64,000 nt of DNA, taken from contig CASGAP010000012.1 of NCBI GenBank assembly GCA_949299515.1, positions 1-64,000 of the forward strand. Direction: 5' to 3'. Numbering within the stretch: the first letter of the stretch is position 1; each line of letters opens with the position of its first letter. Below are positions 44,600-54,976 of the stretch, piece by piece. The translations under genes were made by a program, and so were the position numbers. The notes below the pieces were generated by a model that was not told the origin of the DNA, did no database searches, and saw only the letters and a list, made by a program, of their open reading frames with translations. Source of the DNA: an uncultured Desulfovibrionaceae bacterium (GTDB taxonomy: Bacteria > Desulfobacterota > Desulfovibrionia > Desulfovibrionales > Desulfovibrionaceae).

Positions 44600-46300
44600 A
44601 TGGAAATGACCGGTGCAGCAATTTTAATGGAATGTTTAAAGCGTGAAGGCGTTGACGTTGTTTTTGGCTATCCGGGCGGTGCTGTTCTAGATCTATACCA
44701 TGAAATGAGAAATCACCCTGAAATAAATCACGTTTTGGTGCGGCATGAGCAGGGTGCCGCCCATGCCGCGGACGGCTATGCAAGGGCTTCCGGCAAAGTC
44801 GGCGTCTGCATTGCCACCAGCGGTCCCGGTGCTACCAACACCGTTACCGGGCTTGCCACTGCCTATGCGGATTCTATTCCCATGGTGCTTATTACCGGGC
44901 AGGTGCATACGCATTTAATCGGCAACGATGCTTTCCAGGAAGTGGATATCGTGGGCATTACCCGTCCCTGCACAAAGCATAATTACCTGGTTAAGGATTT
45001 AACGCAGCTTGCGCGCATTATCCGCGAAGCGTTCCATTTGGCACGTTCAGGCCGTCCGGGTCCCGTGCTTGTGGATTTTCCGAAGGATTTGATGACAAAG
45101 AAAACGGAATTTGTTTGGCCCGAAGAAGTGCGTATGCGTACCTACAACCCGACGTATAAGCCGAATTTGAATCAGCTTAGGCGCGTTGCCGACCTTGTGT
45201 GCGAAGCTTTAAGCCCTGTTGTCATTGCGGGCGGCGGGGTAATTTCTTCCAATGCCAGCGATCTTTTGCGCTCTTTTGTGCAGACTTACAAGATCCCCGC
45301 AACCTGTACGCTTATGGGGCTTGGCGCCGTTTCCACCGATGATCCCATGTATATCGGAATGCTCGGTATGCACGGCACGTATACTGCCAATAAGGCTGTA
45401 AGCAATGCGGATTTAATTATTGCCATCGGCTGCCGTTTTGATGACCGCGTTACCGGCCGTTTGGACAAATTCGCCAAAAAAGCCAAAATTGTGCATATCG
45501 ACATTGATCCGACGTCTATACGCAAAAACGTTGAAGTCGATGTGCCTGTTGTGGGACATATTTATCCGGCGCTTGAAGAACTCAGTGATATTCTTTCAAG
45601 CAAAATCGAAAGCTGTCCCATAGATTTTAAAGAAAAGCACCAATCTTGGCTTGATGTTCTGTACGGCTGGAAAAAAGCCCATCCGTTATATTACCATGCT
45701 CCCAAAGATGCCCTGCGGCCGCAGCAGATTTTGGAAGCCGTGCGCTATATTTTAAATGACGAGTATATCATAGCCACGGAAGTCGGACAAAACCAAATGT
45801 GGGCGGCACAGTTTTTGGCATTCAAAAAACCGCGCACGCTGATAACTTCCGGCGGTCTCGGCACCATGGGTTACGGTTTGCCTGCCGCAATAGGCGCGCA
45901 GATTGCGTTTCCCGATAAAACCGTTATCGATGTTGCGGGTGACGCATCAATACAGATGAACATTCAGGAACTTATGACAGCCGTAGCCAATAACCTGCCC
46001 GTAAAAATACTTATTTTGAATAATAAGTATATGGGCATGGTGCGTCAGTGGCAGGAATTTTTTTATGAAAGAAATTATGCGCATACCAATATGGAAGCCC
46101 AGCCGGATTTTGTGAAACTGGCAGAAGCTTACGGTGCCGAAGGTTACAGAATTACCAATAACGAAGAGTTGAAAACACTTTTGCCCAAGGCGCTTTCTTC
46201 CAAAAAAGCCGCAATTATCGATGTGTTGGTAGAACGCGAAGAAAATGTTTATCCCATGGTGCCTGCCGGTGCTTCTCTTGATGATATGCTTTTAGTTTAG
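44600..46300 (+). CDS. ilvB: Acetolactate synthase, large catalytic subunit
   Basis: A 566-residue ThDP enzyme that condenses two pyruvates, or pyruvate and 2-oxobutyrate, at the start of branched-chain amino-acid synthesis. The N-terminal domain has FGYPGGAVLDLYHEM near 23 and HEQGAAHAADGYARASG near 48, with the catalytic glutamate. The ThDP motif GDASIQMNIQEL is near 448, with A where GDGS is common. NKYMGMVRQWQE near 475 fits AHAS. ATG 44600 follows GAGG. ilvN starts 8 bp after the stop. Confidence 0.96.
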   Translation: MEMTGAAILMECLKREGVDVVFGYPGGAVLDLYHEMRNHPEINHVLVRHEQGAAHAADGYARASGKVGVCIATSGPGATNTVTGLATAYADSIPMVLITGQVHTHLIGNDAFQEVDIVGITRPCTKHNYLVKDLTQLARIIREAFHLARSGRPGPVLVDFPKDLMTKKTEFVWPEEVRMRTYNPTYKPNLNQLRRVADLVCEALSPVVIAGGGVISSNASDLLRSFVQTYKIPATCTLMGLGAVSTDDPMYIGMLGMHGTYTANKAVSNADLIIAIGCRFDDRVTGRLDKFAKKAKIVHIDIDPTSIRKNVEVDVPVVGHIYPALEELSDILSSKIESCPIDFKEKHQSWLDVLYGWKKAHPLYYHAPKDALRPQQILEAVRYILNDEYIIATEVGQNQMWAAQFLAFKKPRTLITSGGLGTMGYGLPAAIGAQIAFPDKTVIDVAGDASIQMNIQELMTAVANNLPVKILILNNKYMGMVRQWQEFFYERNYAHTNMEAQPDFVKLAEAYGAEGYRITNNEELKTLLPKALSSKKAAIIDVLVEREENVYPMVPAGASLDDMLLV

Positions 46301-46308
46301 GAGTTTAT

Positions 46309-46794
46309 ATGCGCAGAGTTTTATCTATTTTGGTTGAAAACGAACCCGGAGTGCTTTCCCGCGTTGCAGGGCTTTTCAGCGGCCGCGGCTTCAATATCGA
46401 ATCCCTGAATGTTGCGCCCGCCTTGGAAGAAGGTGTGTCCCATATGACGGTTACTACCTACGGCGATGAGCAGATTGTGGAACAAATTATAAAACAGCTC
46501 AGAAAGCTGGTTATCGTTATTAAGGTTGTGGACTTTATCGAACATACTCACGTAGAACGGGAAATGATGCTTGTAAAAGTCAATGCCGAAGAAAGCAAGC
46601 GCGAAGAAATTCTGCGCATTGTGGATATTTTCCGCTGTAAAGTCGTTGATGTAAGCATTAATGAATTTACCATTGAAGCAACAGGCACTTACGATAAACT
46701 GCAGGCAATTTTAAATCTGCTGAGCCGTTTCGGGATTAAAGAAATTGCCAGAACAGGCACGGTAGCGCTTAAGCGTGCCATGCAGCTTGATTAA
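46309..46794 (+). CDS. ilvN: Acetolactate synthase, small regulatory subunit
   Basis: 161 residues. The N-terminal ACT domain, MRRVLSILVENEPGVLSRVAGLFSGRGFNIESL (cited by ENEPGVLSRVAGLF and GRGFNIESLNV), binds valine for feedback inhibition; the C-terminal domain follows from about 75. The length equals that of the IlvH type. Together with ilvB it forms the complete holoenzyme. recO follows 12 bp later, an unusual but seemingly co-transcribed neighbour. Confidence 0.96.
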   Translation: MRRVLSILVENEPGVLSRVAGLFSGRGFNIESLNVAPALEEGVSHMTVTTYGDEQIVEQIIKQLRKLVIVIKVVDFIEHTHVEREMMLVKVNAEESKREEILRIVDIFRCKVVDVSINEFTIEATGTYDKLQAILNLLSRFGIKEIARTGTVALKRAMQLD

Positions 46795-46806
46795 TGCGGA
46801 AGTTTT

Positions 46807-47553
46807 GTGGAATATATTGACAGCGGCATAGTTCTGCGGGTCGGAAAATTCCGCGAAACTGATTTGTGGGTAAAGCTTCTTACTTCCGCCCACGGAATTA
46901 TTACCGCATTTGCTTTTGGCGGCAGCAAAAGCCGGCGCAGGTTCAGCGGCTGCCTTGACGCGTATAATTTTGTAAGCGCAAGGGTCGGCAGTTCTAAAAA
47001 CGGTCAGTTTCTGAATTTGCAGGAAACAGTGCTTTTGGAGCAGTTTCAAAGACTGCGTGCGGATTTCAGACGTCAGGGAATGGCTGCAAACTGCATACGT
47101 TTTGTGGAAGCTTTGGGTGTTGCTCCCGAAGACAGCGAAAAAATTTTTTTGCTGACAAAATCCATGCTGCACTTGCTGAATAATGCCGAAAATGCTATTC
47201 CCATGCTGCCGGTTTTGTTTCGTCTGCGCATTGCTGCTGAACAGGGCTATCTGCTTGATCCAAGCCGCTGTCAGCGCTGCGGAGCCCCTTTGCTGGCCGA
47301 TTCGTTTTTTCTTGTTTCCGAGGGGTATTTTACCTGCAGATCCTGCAGGCCGCTGGGAAGCATGAGTTTGCAGGCGTCAAAAGAAACGCTTGACATTCTT
47401 GCCGATATTCAGGAATATTCTCCGGAATATTGGTCTTTCGATTGTGCGCAAAGCGCAGTGTTGAGAGAACTTGGAAGAATAATAGATTCTCATATTCGTT
47501 ACCATGTCGGGCTTGAATGGACTGACGGCACATTCCGCCGAAGCTGGGCCTGA
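46807..47553 (+). CDS. recO: DNA repair protein RecO
   Basis: 248 residues with a GTG start. The N-terminal OB fold (about 1-80; [26 protein letters not shown], cited by [14 protein letters not shown]) is followed by a helical domain, and a zinc site CQRCG...CRSC near 155-178. RecO loads RecA with RecR at single-stranded gaps. The start is 12 bp after ilvN, and the end is separated from glyQ by 34 bp. Confidence 0.9.
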   Translation: MEYIDSGIVLRVGKFRETDLWVKLLTSAHGIITAFAFGGSKSRRRFSGCLDAYNFVSARVGSSKNGQFLNLQETVLLEQFQRLRADFRRQGMAANCIRFVEALGVAPEDSEKIFLLTKSMLHLLNNAENAIPMLPVLFRLRIAAEQGYLLDPSRCQRCGAPLLADSFFLVSEGYFTCRSCRPLGSMSLQASKETLDILADIQEYSPEYWSFDCAQSAVLRELGRIIDSHIRYHVGLEWTDGTFRRSWA

Positions 47554-47587
47554 TTTGGTTCTGGATATAAAATTCGAGGAGTTATAT

Positions 47588-48466
47588 ATGAATTTTCAAG
47601 ATGTTATTCTAACCTTACAGCAGTATTGGTCAAAACAAGGCTGTGCTGTGGTGCAGCCCTTTGATATCGAATGTGGTGCAGGTACTTTTAACCCCTCTAC
47701 CTTTTTAAGAGTTTTAGGTCCGGAACCATGGAAAACCGCTTATGTGGAGCCTTCCCGCCGCCCGAATGACGGCCGTTACGGGGATAACCCCAACCGTCTG
47801 CAGCATTATTTCCAGTTTCAGGTAATTATGAAACCGTCCCCGAAAAATATTCAGGAACTGTATTTGGGCAGTCTGCGCGCACTGAACCTTGATCCCGCAA
47901 AACACGATATCCGTTTTGTGGAAGACGACTGGGAATCCCCGACCTTGGGCGCTTGGGGGCTTGGCTGGGAAGTATGGCTGAACGGCATGGAAGTTACTCA
48001 GTTCACCTATTTTCAGCAGGTAGGCGGCATTGACTTAAATCCTATAAGCGTTGAAATAACCTACGGTTTGGAACGTCTTACCATGTATCTGCAGGGCAAA
48101 GATTCCGTATATGACATTATGTGGAACGACGAAGTGACATACGGTCAGGTGTATCATCAAAACGAAGTGGAACAGTCCCGCTATAATTTTGAAGAAAGCA
48201 ATGCGGAAATGCATTTGCAGCATTTCAATGACTTTGAAGCAGAATGCAACCGTCTTATTGAAATCGGCCTGCCGCTGCCTGCTTATGATTACTGCATGAA
48301 ATGTTCCCATACATTCAACCTGCTTGACGCCAGAAACGCCATTTCCATTACCGAAAGAGCAGGGTATATCGGCAGGGTACGCGCTTTGGCTTCCGGCATT
48401 TCCCGTCTTTATGTCGAACAAAGAAAAGCGCTGAATTATCCGTTGCTTAATCATATCAATAAGTAA
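47588..48466 (+). CDS. glyQ: Glycyl-tRNA synthetase, alpha subunit
   Basis: 292 residues. The bacterial alpha2beta2 form is clear from the opening [19 protein letters not shown], then [33 protein letters not shown], and [16 protein letters not shown]. The alpha subunit carries the adenylation site. ATG 47588 follows GAGGAG; an upstream in-frame start would overlap recO and lacks support. glyS begins 14 bp downstream. Confidence 0.97.
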   Translation: MNFQDVILTLQQYWSKQGCAVVQPFDIECGAGTFNPSTFLRVLGPEPWKTAYVEPSRRPNDGRYGDNPNRLQHYFQFQVIMKPSPKNIQELYLGSLRALNLDPAKHDIRFVEDDWESPTLGAWGLGWEVWLNGMEVTQFTYFQQVGGIDLNPISVEITYGLERLTMYLQGKDSVYDIMWNDEVTYGQVYHQNEVEQSRYNFEESNAEMHLQHFNDFEAECNRLIEIGLPLPAYDYCMKCSHTFNLLDARNAISITERAGYIGRVRALASGISRLYVEQRKALNYPLLNHINK

Positions 48467-48480
48467 TCAGAGAGGAATAT

Positions 48481-50610
48481 ATGAGTCATTTTGTTTTAGA
48501 AATAGGTACCGAAGAAATTCCTGCTCGCTTTTTGCAGAACACCGAAAAAGAACTTACCGAGCGTTTTGCCGCACAGCTTCAGGAAAGCCGTTTGGGCTTT
48601 GAAAAAATTGAAGTTCACAGCACACCCCGCAGAGCAGTTCTGCATATATATAATTTGGAAAAAATTCAACCTATGGTTGAAGAATTTATTATGGGCCCGG
48701 CTGTTTCCATTGCCTTTGATAAAGACGGCAGTCTGACTAAAGCCGGCCAGGGATTTCTCCGCGGTCAGGGGGCTTCTGAAGGGGATATTGTCCGCAAACA
48801 GACGGAAAAAGGCGAATATATTGCCGTTAATAAAACAAGCGGAGGCAAAACAGCCGAAGAAGTGCTGAAAACCGTATGCCCGCAGATTATTGCCGCATTG
48901 CCGTTTCCAAAACGTATGCGCTGGGGTGAGGAAAGCTTTGCGTATGCCCGTCCCCTGCAGTGGATATTGGCCATGCTGGACAATCAGCCTATTGTTTTCC
49001 AAGTGGGCGACGTTGTATCTTCCAATCAGACTTACGGACACAGAATTCATGGTTTCGGCCCCTATGTTCTCGGCCACGCTGACGACCTTGAAGCCGTGCT
49101 TCTCGAAAAAAGCCAAATCGTCTGCGATGCGCAGAAACGCCGTCAATATATAATTGATACCGGCAATGCCCTTGTGGCTGATTTGCAGCAGGGCGCAGGC
49201 ATTATCTGGAAAGACGAGCTTCTTGACGAAGTGCAGGGTCTGGTCGAAAAACCTGTGCCCATTATCTGTTCTTTTGATGAAAGCTTTCTTGAGCTTCCCA
49301 AAGAAGTTATTTTGACTACAATAGAACATCACCAAAAATGTTTCGGCATTCAGGGACAGGACAGAAAACTTCTGAATAAGTTCCTTACCGTGCTGAACAT
49401 CGAGCCGGAAGACATCGAAGTTGTCCGTGCAGGCTGGGAACGCGTTGTGCGCGCGAGACTGGAAGACGCCCGTTTTTATTGGAAAGAAGACTTGAAAGAC
49501 AGTTTCAAAAAATGGGTGCCCATGCTTGATAACGTTATTTTCTTGGGGCCGCTGGGTTCTATGGGTGACAAAAGCCGCCGTTTGGAACAGCTTTGCGGCT
49601 GGCTTGGCGAAAAAGTCGATCTTCGCGGCGGTGACCATTTGGATAATGGAGTGGAACTTGCCCAAAGGGCAGGCCGTTGGTGCAAAGCTGACCTTATGTC
49701 AAAAATGGTTGGGGAATTTGATACCCTGCAGGGCATTATGGGCAGCATTTATGCTTTGAAGGAAGGCTGGGAACCGCCGTTTGCCATGGCCTTGAAAGAG
49801 CAGTATCTGCCTGCCGGCCCTGACAGTATGCTGCCCATGAGCGATCTTGGCGCCTGTCTGTCCATGGCGGATAAAGCGGATACGCTGGTAGGCTGCTTCG
49901 GCCTCGGCAATATTCCTACAGGCACTGCTGACCCTTACGCGCTGCGCCGCGCCGCACTCGGCATTTCCAGAATTTTACTGGAATTCGGTTATGAAATTCC
50001 GCTTTCAGAACTGTTTGAAAAGGCATATTCTTTCTATTCTCCGGACATAAAATGGAAATTCACCAAAGAACAGACTTTGGAAAAGCTTTTGGAGTTCTGC
50101 CAGGCACGTCTTAAGCATTATTTTGTCGGCGAAGGCACCGAAACGCTTGTTGTCGAAGCGGTTATGAACGGCAAAAACATTGACGGCAAACTTGAGGCTG
50201 ATCATGTTTGGGCTACGGAAAAACGTCTGAATGCGTTAAAAGCTTTTATGCGCAAGGAAGATTTTACCGAAAACGCCCAAGTGCTCAAACGCATGACCAA
50301 TATTCTCGCCAGAGCGGAAAACTCTCTCACCGGAAGTTTTGACGAAGCACTTTTTGAAAATGCTGCGGAAAATGCGCTTGCCGAGGGCATACAAAATTTT
50401 GTGGGAATTTTTGATACCCATTTTGCAAACCATAATTTTATGCCTATTATGGACGCCATGGCCGCGCTTCGTCCGCTTGTGGACGCTTTCTTTGAAAATG
50501 TTATGGTTATGGCCGATGACAGAAAGGTGCGTGAAAACCGTATGAATATGCTGTTTGCAATAATGAGCCGCATGAACCGTATGGCTGATTTTGCCAATTT
50601 GCAGATTTAA
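48481..50610 (+). CDS. glyS: Glycyl-tRNA synthetase, beta subunit
   Basis: 709 residues, the normal size. It opens MSHFVLEIGTEEIPARFLQ, a signature of the beta subunit, with FPKRMRWGEESFAYARPLQWI near 140, and IEHHQKCFGIQ near 280. The beta subunit contains the HD-like and tRNA-binding domains and is required for glycylation with GlyQ. The start is behind AGAGAGGAAT. A long minus-strand frame inside it is a shadow. Confidence 0.97.
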   Translation: MSHFVLEIGTEEIPARFLQNTEKELTERFAAQLQESRLGFEKIEVHSTPRRAVLHIYNLEKIQPMVEEFIMGPAVSIAFDKDGSLTKAGQGFLRGQGASEGDIVRKQTEKGEYIAVNKTSGGKTAEEVLKTVCPQIIAALPFPKRMRWGEESFAYARPLQWILAMLDNQPIVFQVGDVVSSNQTYGHRIHGFGPYVLGHADDLEAVLLEKSQIVCDAQKRRQYIIDTGNALVADLQQGAGIIWKDELLDEVQGLVEKPVPIICSFDESFLELPKEVILTTIEHHQKCFGIQGQDRKLLNKFLTVLNIEPEDIEVVRAGWERVVRARLEDARFYWKEDLKDSFKKWVPMLDNVIFLGPLGSMGDKSRRLEQLCGWLGEKVDLRGGDHLDNGVELAQRAGRWCKADLMSKMVGEFDTLQGIMGSIYALKEGWEPPFAMALKEQYLPAGPDSMLPMSDLGACLSMADKADTLVGCFGLGNIPTGTADPYALRRAALGISRILLEFGYEIPLSELFEKAYSFYSPDIKWKFTKEQTLEKLLEFCQARLKHYFVGEGTETLVVEAVMNGKNIDGKLEADHVWATEKRLNALKAFMRKEDFTENAQVLKRMTNILARAENSLTGSFDEALFENAAENALAEGIQNFVGIFDTHFANHNFMPIMDAMAALRPLVDAFFENVMVMADDRKVRENRMNMLFAIMSRMNRMADFANLQI

Positions 50611-50652
50611 AAACTTTTTTGCAAGATTGTCTTTAAAACGTATTATTATTAC

Positions 50653-50679
50653 TTGACAATCCTGCTTATTATGTATAAA
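50653..50679 (+). promoter_or_regulatory. Candidate rpsT promoter
   Basis: TTGACA and TATAAA are separated by 15 bp, shorter than optimal, about 65 bp before the rpsT start. No other sigma-70-like pair in the glyS-rpsT gap looked better. Confidence 0.35.
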
Positions 50680-50742
50680 AAAATTTCTCACATGAGAACA
50701 AATAACGTTAAATGGATATAATTCCGTTTTTTGGAGGATTTC

Positions 50743-51015
50743 GTGGCTAATCATAAGTCTGCTATCAAACGTCATAAACAAAGCGTTAAACGCAATGCCC
50801 GCAACCGTGCTGCCCGTACCCGCATGAAAAATCTTGTAAAAGAAGTGCGTACCGCAATTATGGCCGGTGACAAAGCTGCTGCAGAACAAGCTCTTAAAGG
50901 CGCAACTGTTGCTCTTGACAAAAACGCAAGCAAAGGCGTTATTCACTGGAAAAAAGCCGCACGTAAAGTTTCCCGCTTGGCTAAAGCTGTTAACGCTATC
51001 GGCAAAGCTGAATAG
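50743..51015 (+). CDS. rpsT: 30S ribosomal protein S20
   Basis: 90 residues with a GTG start behind TTGGAGG. The opening [29 protein letters not shown], cited by [12 protein letters not shown] and [14 protein letters not shown], is diagnostic, and the basic helical composition fits S20, which binds 16S rRNA early in 30S assembly. Monocistronic with its own terminator. Confidence 0.97.
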   Translation: MANHKSAIKRHKQSVKRNARNRAARTRMKNLVKEVRTAIMAGDKAAAEQALKGATVALDKNASKGVIHWKKAARKVSRLAKAVNAIGKAE

Positions 51016-51042
51016 TTTATTTGCACAATGTTACATGACACG

Positions 51043-51060
51043 AAGTCCCATATGGGACTT
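51043..51060 (+). terminator. Terminator of rpsT
   Basis: Perfect palindrome AAGTCCCATATGGGACTT followed by TTTTG, 27 bp after the stop codon. Confidence 0.85.
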
Positions 51061-51094
51061 TTTGTCGTTTAATACAGTATATTATTAAAATAAA

Positions 51095-51275
51095 ACCATT
51101 GATTGTCCAAAGTATGGGCAGAGTCAAAACCAAAAAATACGCAGGATTAAAATATGTCCCATAATGAGGGTGCCTGAGGAGCCCCCAAAAAGGACGGCAA
51201 ACCGTTTGCGCTATTAAGCTTGCGAACCTTACGCAAATAGACAGCAATGCAATCATTTCCTCCGAAAAAATGGAA
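51095..51275 (+). repeat. Dispersed intergenic repeat, copy B
   Basis: Lies between convergent rpsT and the UPF0280 gene. It matches the right two thirds of copy A at 33607-33898, from CATAATGAGGG onward through AGCTTGCGAAC, GCAAAT and GACAGCAATGCAATCATTTCC. The core hairpin arms TTTGCG (51205-51210) and CGCAAA (51232-51237) are perfectly paired. The left part of copy A is missing or too diverged to align. Confidence 0.65.
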
Positions 51276-51300
51276 AAAAAATCAGCCAATAAATTAAATT

Positions 51301-52149
51301 TTACCGAATGGCGGTAAGTTCTACATCTCCCCAAGCTCCGACGGTATCGTCAATCTGCACAAAAACGCCGCTAAGTCCCTGCTTTGCGGTATCCCCAATA
51401 AATGTATCGTTTTCTATCCGTATTTGCCGATCTTTTTGAGCCTGTTCCAAAACCGCGCCGATATCCTGCCTTGTTTTCAGCAGATTACCGTAACGGGTGG
51501 CAAGCGCATCGGCAAGGCTGGCGTTTTTGGCGGTAACCAGTGCCAAATCACCATTTCCGAAACTCAGGCTGTGCCCTATGGTTGCCGAAGAAGAGCAGAC
51601 AGCCAGGGGAAATTGTTCTTTTGGTATTTTTAAACCCAGCGTGCAGTTTTCCCGGGGATTTGCCAAAATGCCGATTATGCGTTCTTTGCGCGAAAAGCAG
51701 TAAATGTCGCCTCCGTTTTCTGCCAAAACGTCGTCGGGCAGTCCGGCATTGTTTAAATATGCGTGCAGTTCGCCGGCCATGTACTGTGCAACGGTGCCGG
51801 CCACGGCGGCAAAAGGCCCCACATGGGCAAAGGCAGCTGCGCGGCACATAATGCTTATGCACGGGGGCGCGTTTTCGGGGCAGGCAACAGGGTCCAGGCT
51901 ATGCTGTATCTGCGGATACATCTTAATCCAGAATTTTATAATACTGCGCAGTTCACAAAGTTTCTTTGTACAGAATTCCGTGATTTTTTTTGCGTCCGCT
52001 CTGTCTGTCAGGGTAAGCAGTAAATCGCTTTCTTCAATAACTATCTGTATTTTTTGTTCCGTATCGCTGTGTATTTTTTCAGTTCTGTACCAGCGGTAAG
52101 GGCTTTGGTAAATTTCTTTGTCCATAACAACCTTATTAAAACTCTTCAT
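51301..52149 (-). CDS. UPF0280 (ApbE-like) family protein
   Basis: 282 residues. The UPF0280 pattern is visible: GPFAAVAGTVAQYMAGELHAYL near 120-140, then LAENGGDIYCF near 152, and FPLAVCSSSATIGHSLSFG near 190. The family is structurally related to ApbE and is often found beside archaeal or sulfate-reducer cofactor genes, but its reaction is not established. ATG 52125 is an alternative start that removes eight residues. It is divergent from argG. Confidence 0.88.
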   Translation of the reverse strand: MKSFNKVVMDKEIYQSPYRWYRTEKIHSDTEQKIQIVIEESDLLLTLTDRADAKKITEFCTKKLCELRSIIKFWIKMYPQIQHSLDPVACPENAPPCISIMCRAAAFAHVGPFAAVAGTVAQYMAGELHAYLNNAGLPDDVLAENGGDIYCFSRKERIIGILANPRENCTLGLKIPKEQFPLAVCSSSATIGHSLSFGNGDLALVTAKNASLADALATRYGNLLKTRQDIGAVLEQAQKDRQIRIENDTFIGDTAKQGLSGVFVQIDDTVGAWGDVELTAIR

Positions 52150-52277
52150 TAAAACTCTGCGCTGTCTGCGGTTTATTCTTTACATTTTATAAAGAAAAAC
52201 GTAGTATACACCAGCGCATTAAAATGTATTAAGCGCAAAAAATCAAGTTATTGAAAAACCTTTTGGAGGGTAATATA

Positions 52278-53480
52278 ATGGCAGGCAAACAAAAAGTTAT
52301 ACTTGCGTATTCCGGCGGCTTGGATACTTCCGTTATTCTGAAGTGGCTGCAGGTTCACCATGATTACGAAGTTATTACCATGACAGCCGATTTGGGACAG
52401 GAAGAAGATTTGGACGGCGTAGAGCCTAAGGCTTTGAAAACCGGTGCCGTCAAAGCGTATATAGAAGATTTGCGCGAAGAATTTGCCCGCGATTATATTT
52501 TCCCCATGCTCCGTTCAGGCGCCATGTACGAAGGCAGATACCTTTTGGGAACTTCCGTGGCAAGACCGCTTATCGCAAAACGTCTTGTGGAAATCGCCAA
52601 GCAGGAAGGCGCCAGTGCCATTGCCCACGGCGCAACCGGCAAAGGCAACGACCAGGTTCGCTTTGAACTTGCGATTAATGCCCTTGCGCCCGAACTTAGG
52701 GTAATTGCCCCCTGGCGCGAGTGGGATCTTATGTCCAGAACAGCCCTTACCGAATTTGCGGAAAAATATGATATTCCGCTTTCTTCCGGCAGCAAACATT
52801 ACAGCATGGACAGAAATATGCTGCACTGCTCTTTTGAAGGCGGCGAACTTGAAGATCCGTGGGCAGAACCGGAAGAAGGTTCTTATATCATGGCCGTGCC
52901 TGTGGAAAAAGCACCTAATGAGCCGGAATATATTACCATTACTTTTGAAAAAGGCGACGCGGTTGCCATTAACGGCAATTTCATGAAACCTATGGATATT
53001 ATGCTTACCCTGAACAAAATTGCCGGCAAGCACGGTATCGGACGCCTGGATATGGTGGAAAACCGTTTTGTGGGCATGAAATCCCGCGGCGTATACGAAA
53101 CCCCCGGCGGCACAGTGCTGTATATCGCACACCAAGACCTTGAAGGCATTTGCCTTGACCGTGAAGCGCTTGCAGCCCGCGCCACCATTCTTCCCCGGTA
53201 TGCCGCAGCTATTTATAATGGTTTTTGGTTTTCTCCGGAACGCGAAGCCATGCAGGCTCTTATCGACAAAACCCAGGAAGGCGTTTCCGGCGAAGTGCGT
53301 CTGAAACTGTACAAAGGCATGGCATGGCCTGTAGGCCGCTTTTCTCCCAACAGTCTGTACTGCCATGATCTGGCAACGTTTGAGGAATGCGCAACTTATG
53401 ACCATAAAGACGCTGCCGGTTTTATCCGTTTGCAGGGTCTTCGTATCCGCGGCTATGCCGACCGTGTAAAAAAATATTAA
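52278..53480 (+). CDS. argG: Argininosuccinate synthase
   Basis: 400 residues. It forms argininosuccinate from citrulline and aspartate with ATP. The PP-loop [15 protein letters not shown] is at the start, followed by [15 protein letters not shown] near 115 and [12 protein letters not shown] near 172. ATG 52278 follows GGAGGG. argH is 70 bp downstream, with a terminator-like hairpin between them. Confidence 0.97.
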   Translation: MAGKQKVILAYSGGLDTSVILKWLQVHHDYEVITMTADLGQEEDLDGVEPKALKTGAVKAYIEDLREEFARDYIFPMLRSGAMYEGRYLLGTSVARPLIAKRLVEIAKQEGASAIAHGATGKGNDQVRFELAINALAPELRVIAPWREWDLMSRTALTEFAEKYDIPLSSGSKHYSMDRNMLHCSFEGGELEDPWAEPEEGSYIMAVPVEKAPNEPEYITITFEKGDAVAINGNFMKPMDIMLTLNKIAGKHGIGRLDMVENRFVGMKSRGVYETPGGTVLYIAHQDLEGICLDREALAARATILPRYAAAIYNGFWFSPEREAMQALIDKTQEGVSGEVRLKLYKGMAWPVGRFSPNSLYCHDLATFEECATYDHKDAAGFIRLQGLRIRGYADRVKKY

Positions 53481-53499
53481 TTGTTATTTGATACAGCAA

Positions 53500-53531
53500 A
53501 AAATCCCCTTTATGCCCGTAAAGGGGATTTT
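53500..53531 (+). terminator. Terminator-like hairpin between argG and argH
   Basis: A perfect 13-bp stem with arms AAAATCCCCTTTA and TAAAGGGGATTTT around TGCCCG, ending in T5-A4, 19 bp after argG and 19 bp before argH. It could partly terminate argG transcription, attenuate argH, or stabilise the argG mRNA end. Confidence 0.7.
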
Positions 53532-53550
53532 TAAAATAATAGGGGTGATT

Positions 53551-54945
53551 ATGGCAGCAAAAGATAAACCATGGGGCGGCCGTTTTAAAGAATCCACTTC
53601 CAAAGAAGTGGAAGCATATACCGAATCCATTTCTTTCGATACAAAAATGTACAGACAGGATATTGCAGGCTCCAAGGCTCATGCGTCCATGCTTGCGGAA
53701 CAGGGGATTTTAACCAAAGATGAAGCGCAGACGCTTTGCAAAGGGCTGAACGCCGTTCTTGACGAAATCGAAACGGGAAAACTGCAGTGGAAGCAGGAAC
53801 TGGAAGATGTTCACATGAACATTGAAACCAGGCTTACGGAGCTTGTCGGCGAAGTGGGCAAAAAACTGCATACCGGCAGAAGCCGCAATGACCAATGCTG
53901 TCTTGATCTGCGCTTGTATACTTCCGATGCGCTGCGCAGCTGGGCGGATTTGGCAAAACAGCTTATCCGCGCTTTTGTTGACAGAGCGGAAGAAAACCAG
54001 GGAGTGCTCTTGCCCGGCTGTACCCATATGCAGCCTGCCCAGCCCGTAAGCCTTGCCCAGCATTTGCTTGCATATGCATGGATGCTGAAACGCGATGTGG
54101 AACGTATTGAACAGTGTGAAAAGCGCGCACGTATAAGCCCGCTCGGCGCGGCAGCTTTGGCAGGCACCACGTATCCGCTTAACCCGCAGTCCGTTGCGGA
54201 TCAGCTTGGTATGTACGGTGTATTTAAAAACAGCATGGATACCGTGGCTGACCGTGATTATGTGCTGGAAGCACTTTTTACGGGGTCTGTCGTGATGATG
54301 CATTTGTCCCGTTTTTGCGAAGAACTCATCTGGTGGGCAAATCCGCAGTTTGCTTTTGTTTATCTTTCCGATGCGCATTCTACGGGGTCTTCCATTATGC
54401 CGCAGAAGAAAAATCCCGATGTTGCGGAAATTATGCGCGGCAAAACAGGACGTGCTTACGGCAATCTCATGAATTTGCTGACTACGCTGAAAGGACTGCC
54501 GCTGACGTATAACCGAGACCTGCAGGAAGACAAAATTCCGTTTATGGACACAGATAAAACCGTGCAGACTTCGCTGAGCATTATGGAAGATATGCTGCGC
54601 GGCATACGGTTCCGCGTTGACAGAATGGAAAAAGCCCTGAAAGCCGGTTTTCTCAACGCAACGGAATTTGCCGATTATCTTGTGACAAAAGGAATACCGT
54701 TCAGGGAAGCACATCATATTACAGGCAGAGCCGTTGCCTTTGCCGAAGAACGCGGCCTTGGGCTTGAAGATTTGTCTTTGGAAGATTTCAATGGTTTGTG
54801 CTGCGGTTACGATGTGCGGATAACCGAAGATGTTTATGTGATTTTGGATTATTTTACAGCCGTAAAACGCAGAAATGTAAGCGGGGGCACAGGGCCTGTA
54901 TCTGTAAAAAATCAAATAGACGAATTAAAAATTTGGTTATCGTAA
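53551..54945 (+). CDS. argH: Argininosuccinate lyase
   Basis: 464 residues. It splits argininosuccinate into arginine and fumarate. The N-terminus is [16 protein letters not shown], with [13 protein letters not shown] near 85, [13 protein letters not shown] near 108, and the family signature [20 protein letters not shown] near 280. ATG 53551 matches the family N-terminus and follows AGGGGTG. A long minus-strand frame inside it is a shadow. The last codons run into AAAGGAG, a likely site for the next gene. Confidence 0.97.
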   Translation: MAAKDKPWGGRFKESTSKEVEAYTESISFDTKMYRQDIAGSKAHASMLAEQGILTKDEAQTLCKGLNAVLDEIETGKLQWKQELEDVHMNIETRLTELVGEVGKKLHTGRSRNDQCCLDLRLYTSDALRSWADLAKQLIRAFVDRAEENQGVLLPGCTHMQPAQPVSLAQHLLAYAWMLKRDVERIEQCEKRARISPLGAAALAGTTYPLNPQSVADQLGMYGVFKNSMDTVADRDYVLEALFTGSVVMMHLSRFCEELIWWANPQFAFVYLSDAHSTGSSIMPQKKNPDVAEIMRGKTGRAYGNLMNLLTTLKGLPLTYNRDLQEDKIPFMDTDKTVQTSLSIMEDMLRGIRFRVDRMEKALKAGFLNATEFADYLVTKGIPFREAHHITGRAVAFAEERGLGLEDLSLEDFNGLCCGYDVRITEDVYVILDYFTAVKRRNVSGGTGPVSVKNQIDELKIWLS

Positions 54946-54949
54946 AGGA

Positions 54950-54968
54950 GCGGGGAATAATTCCCCGC
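54950..54968 (+). terminator. Hairpin between argH and the next start codon
   Basis: GCGGGGAAT-A-ATTCCCCGC followed by ATTTTG. It may be a weak terminator. It also sits between AAAGGAG (at the argH stop) and the next ATG, so folding would shorten the spacing from 26 to about 8 bases. Confidence 0.6.
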
Positions 54969-54976
54969 ATTTTGTC

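Noticed and set aside
48496-49665. 389-residue minus-strand frame
   Set aside because: Antisense shadow of glyS.
53710-54915. 401-residue minus-strand frame
   Set aside because: Exact antisense of argH; its composition is that of a shadow frame.
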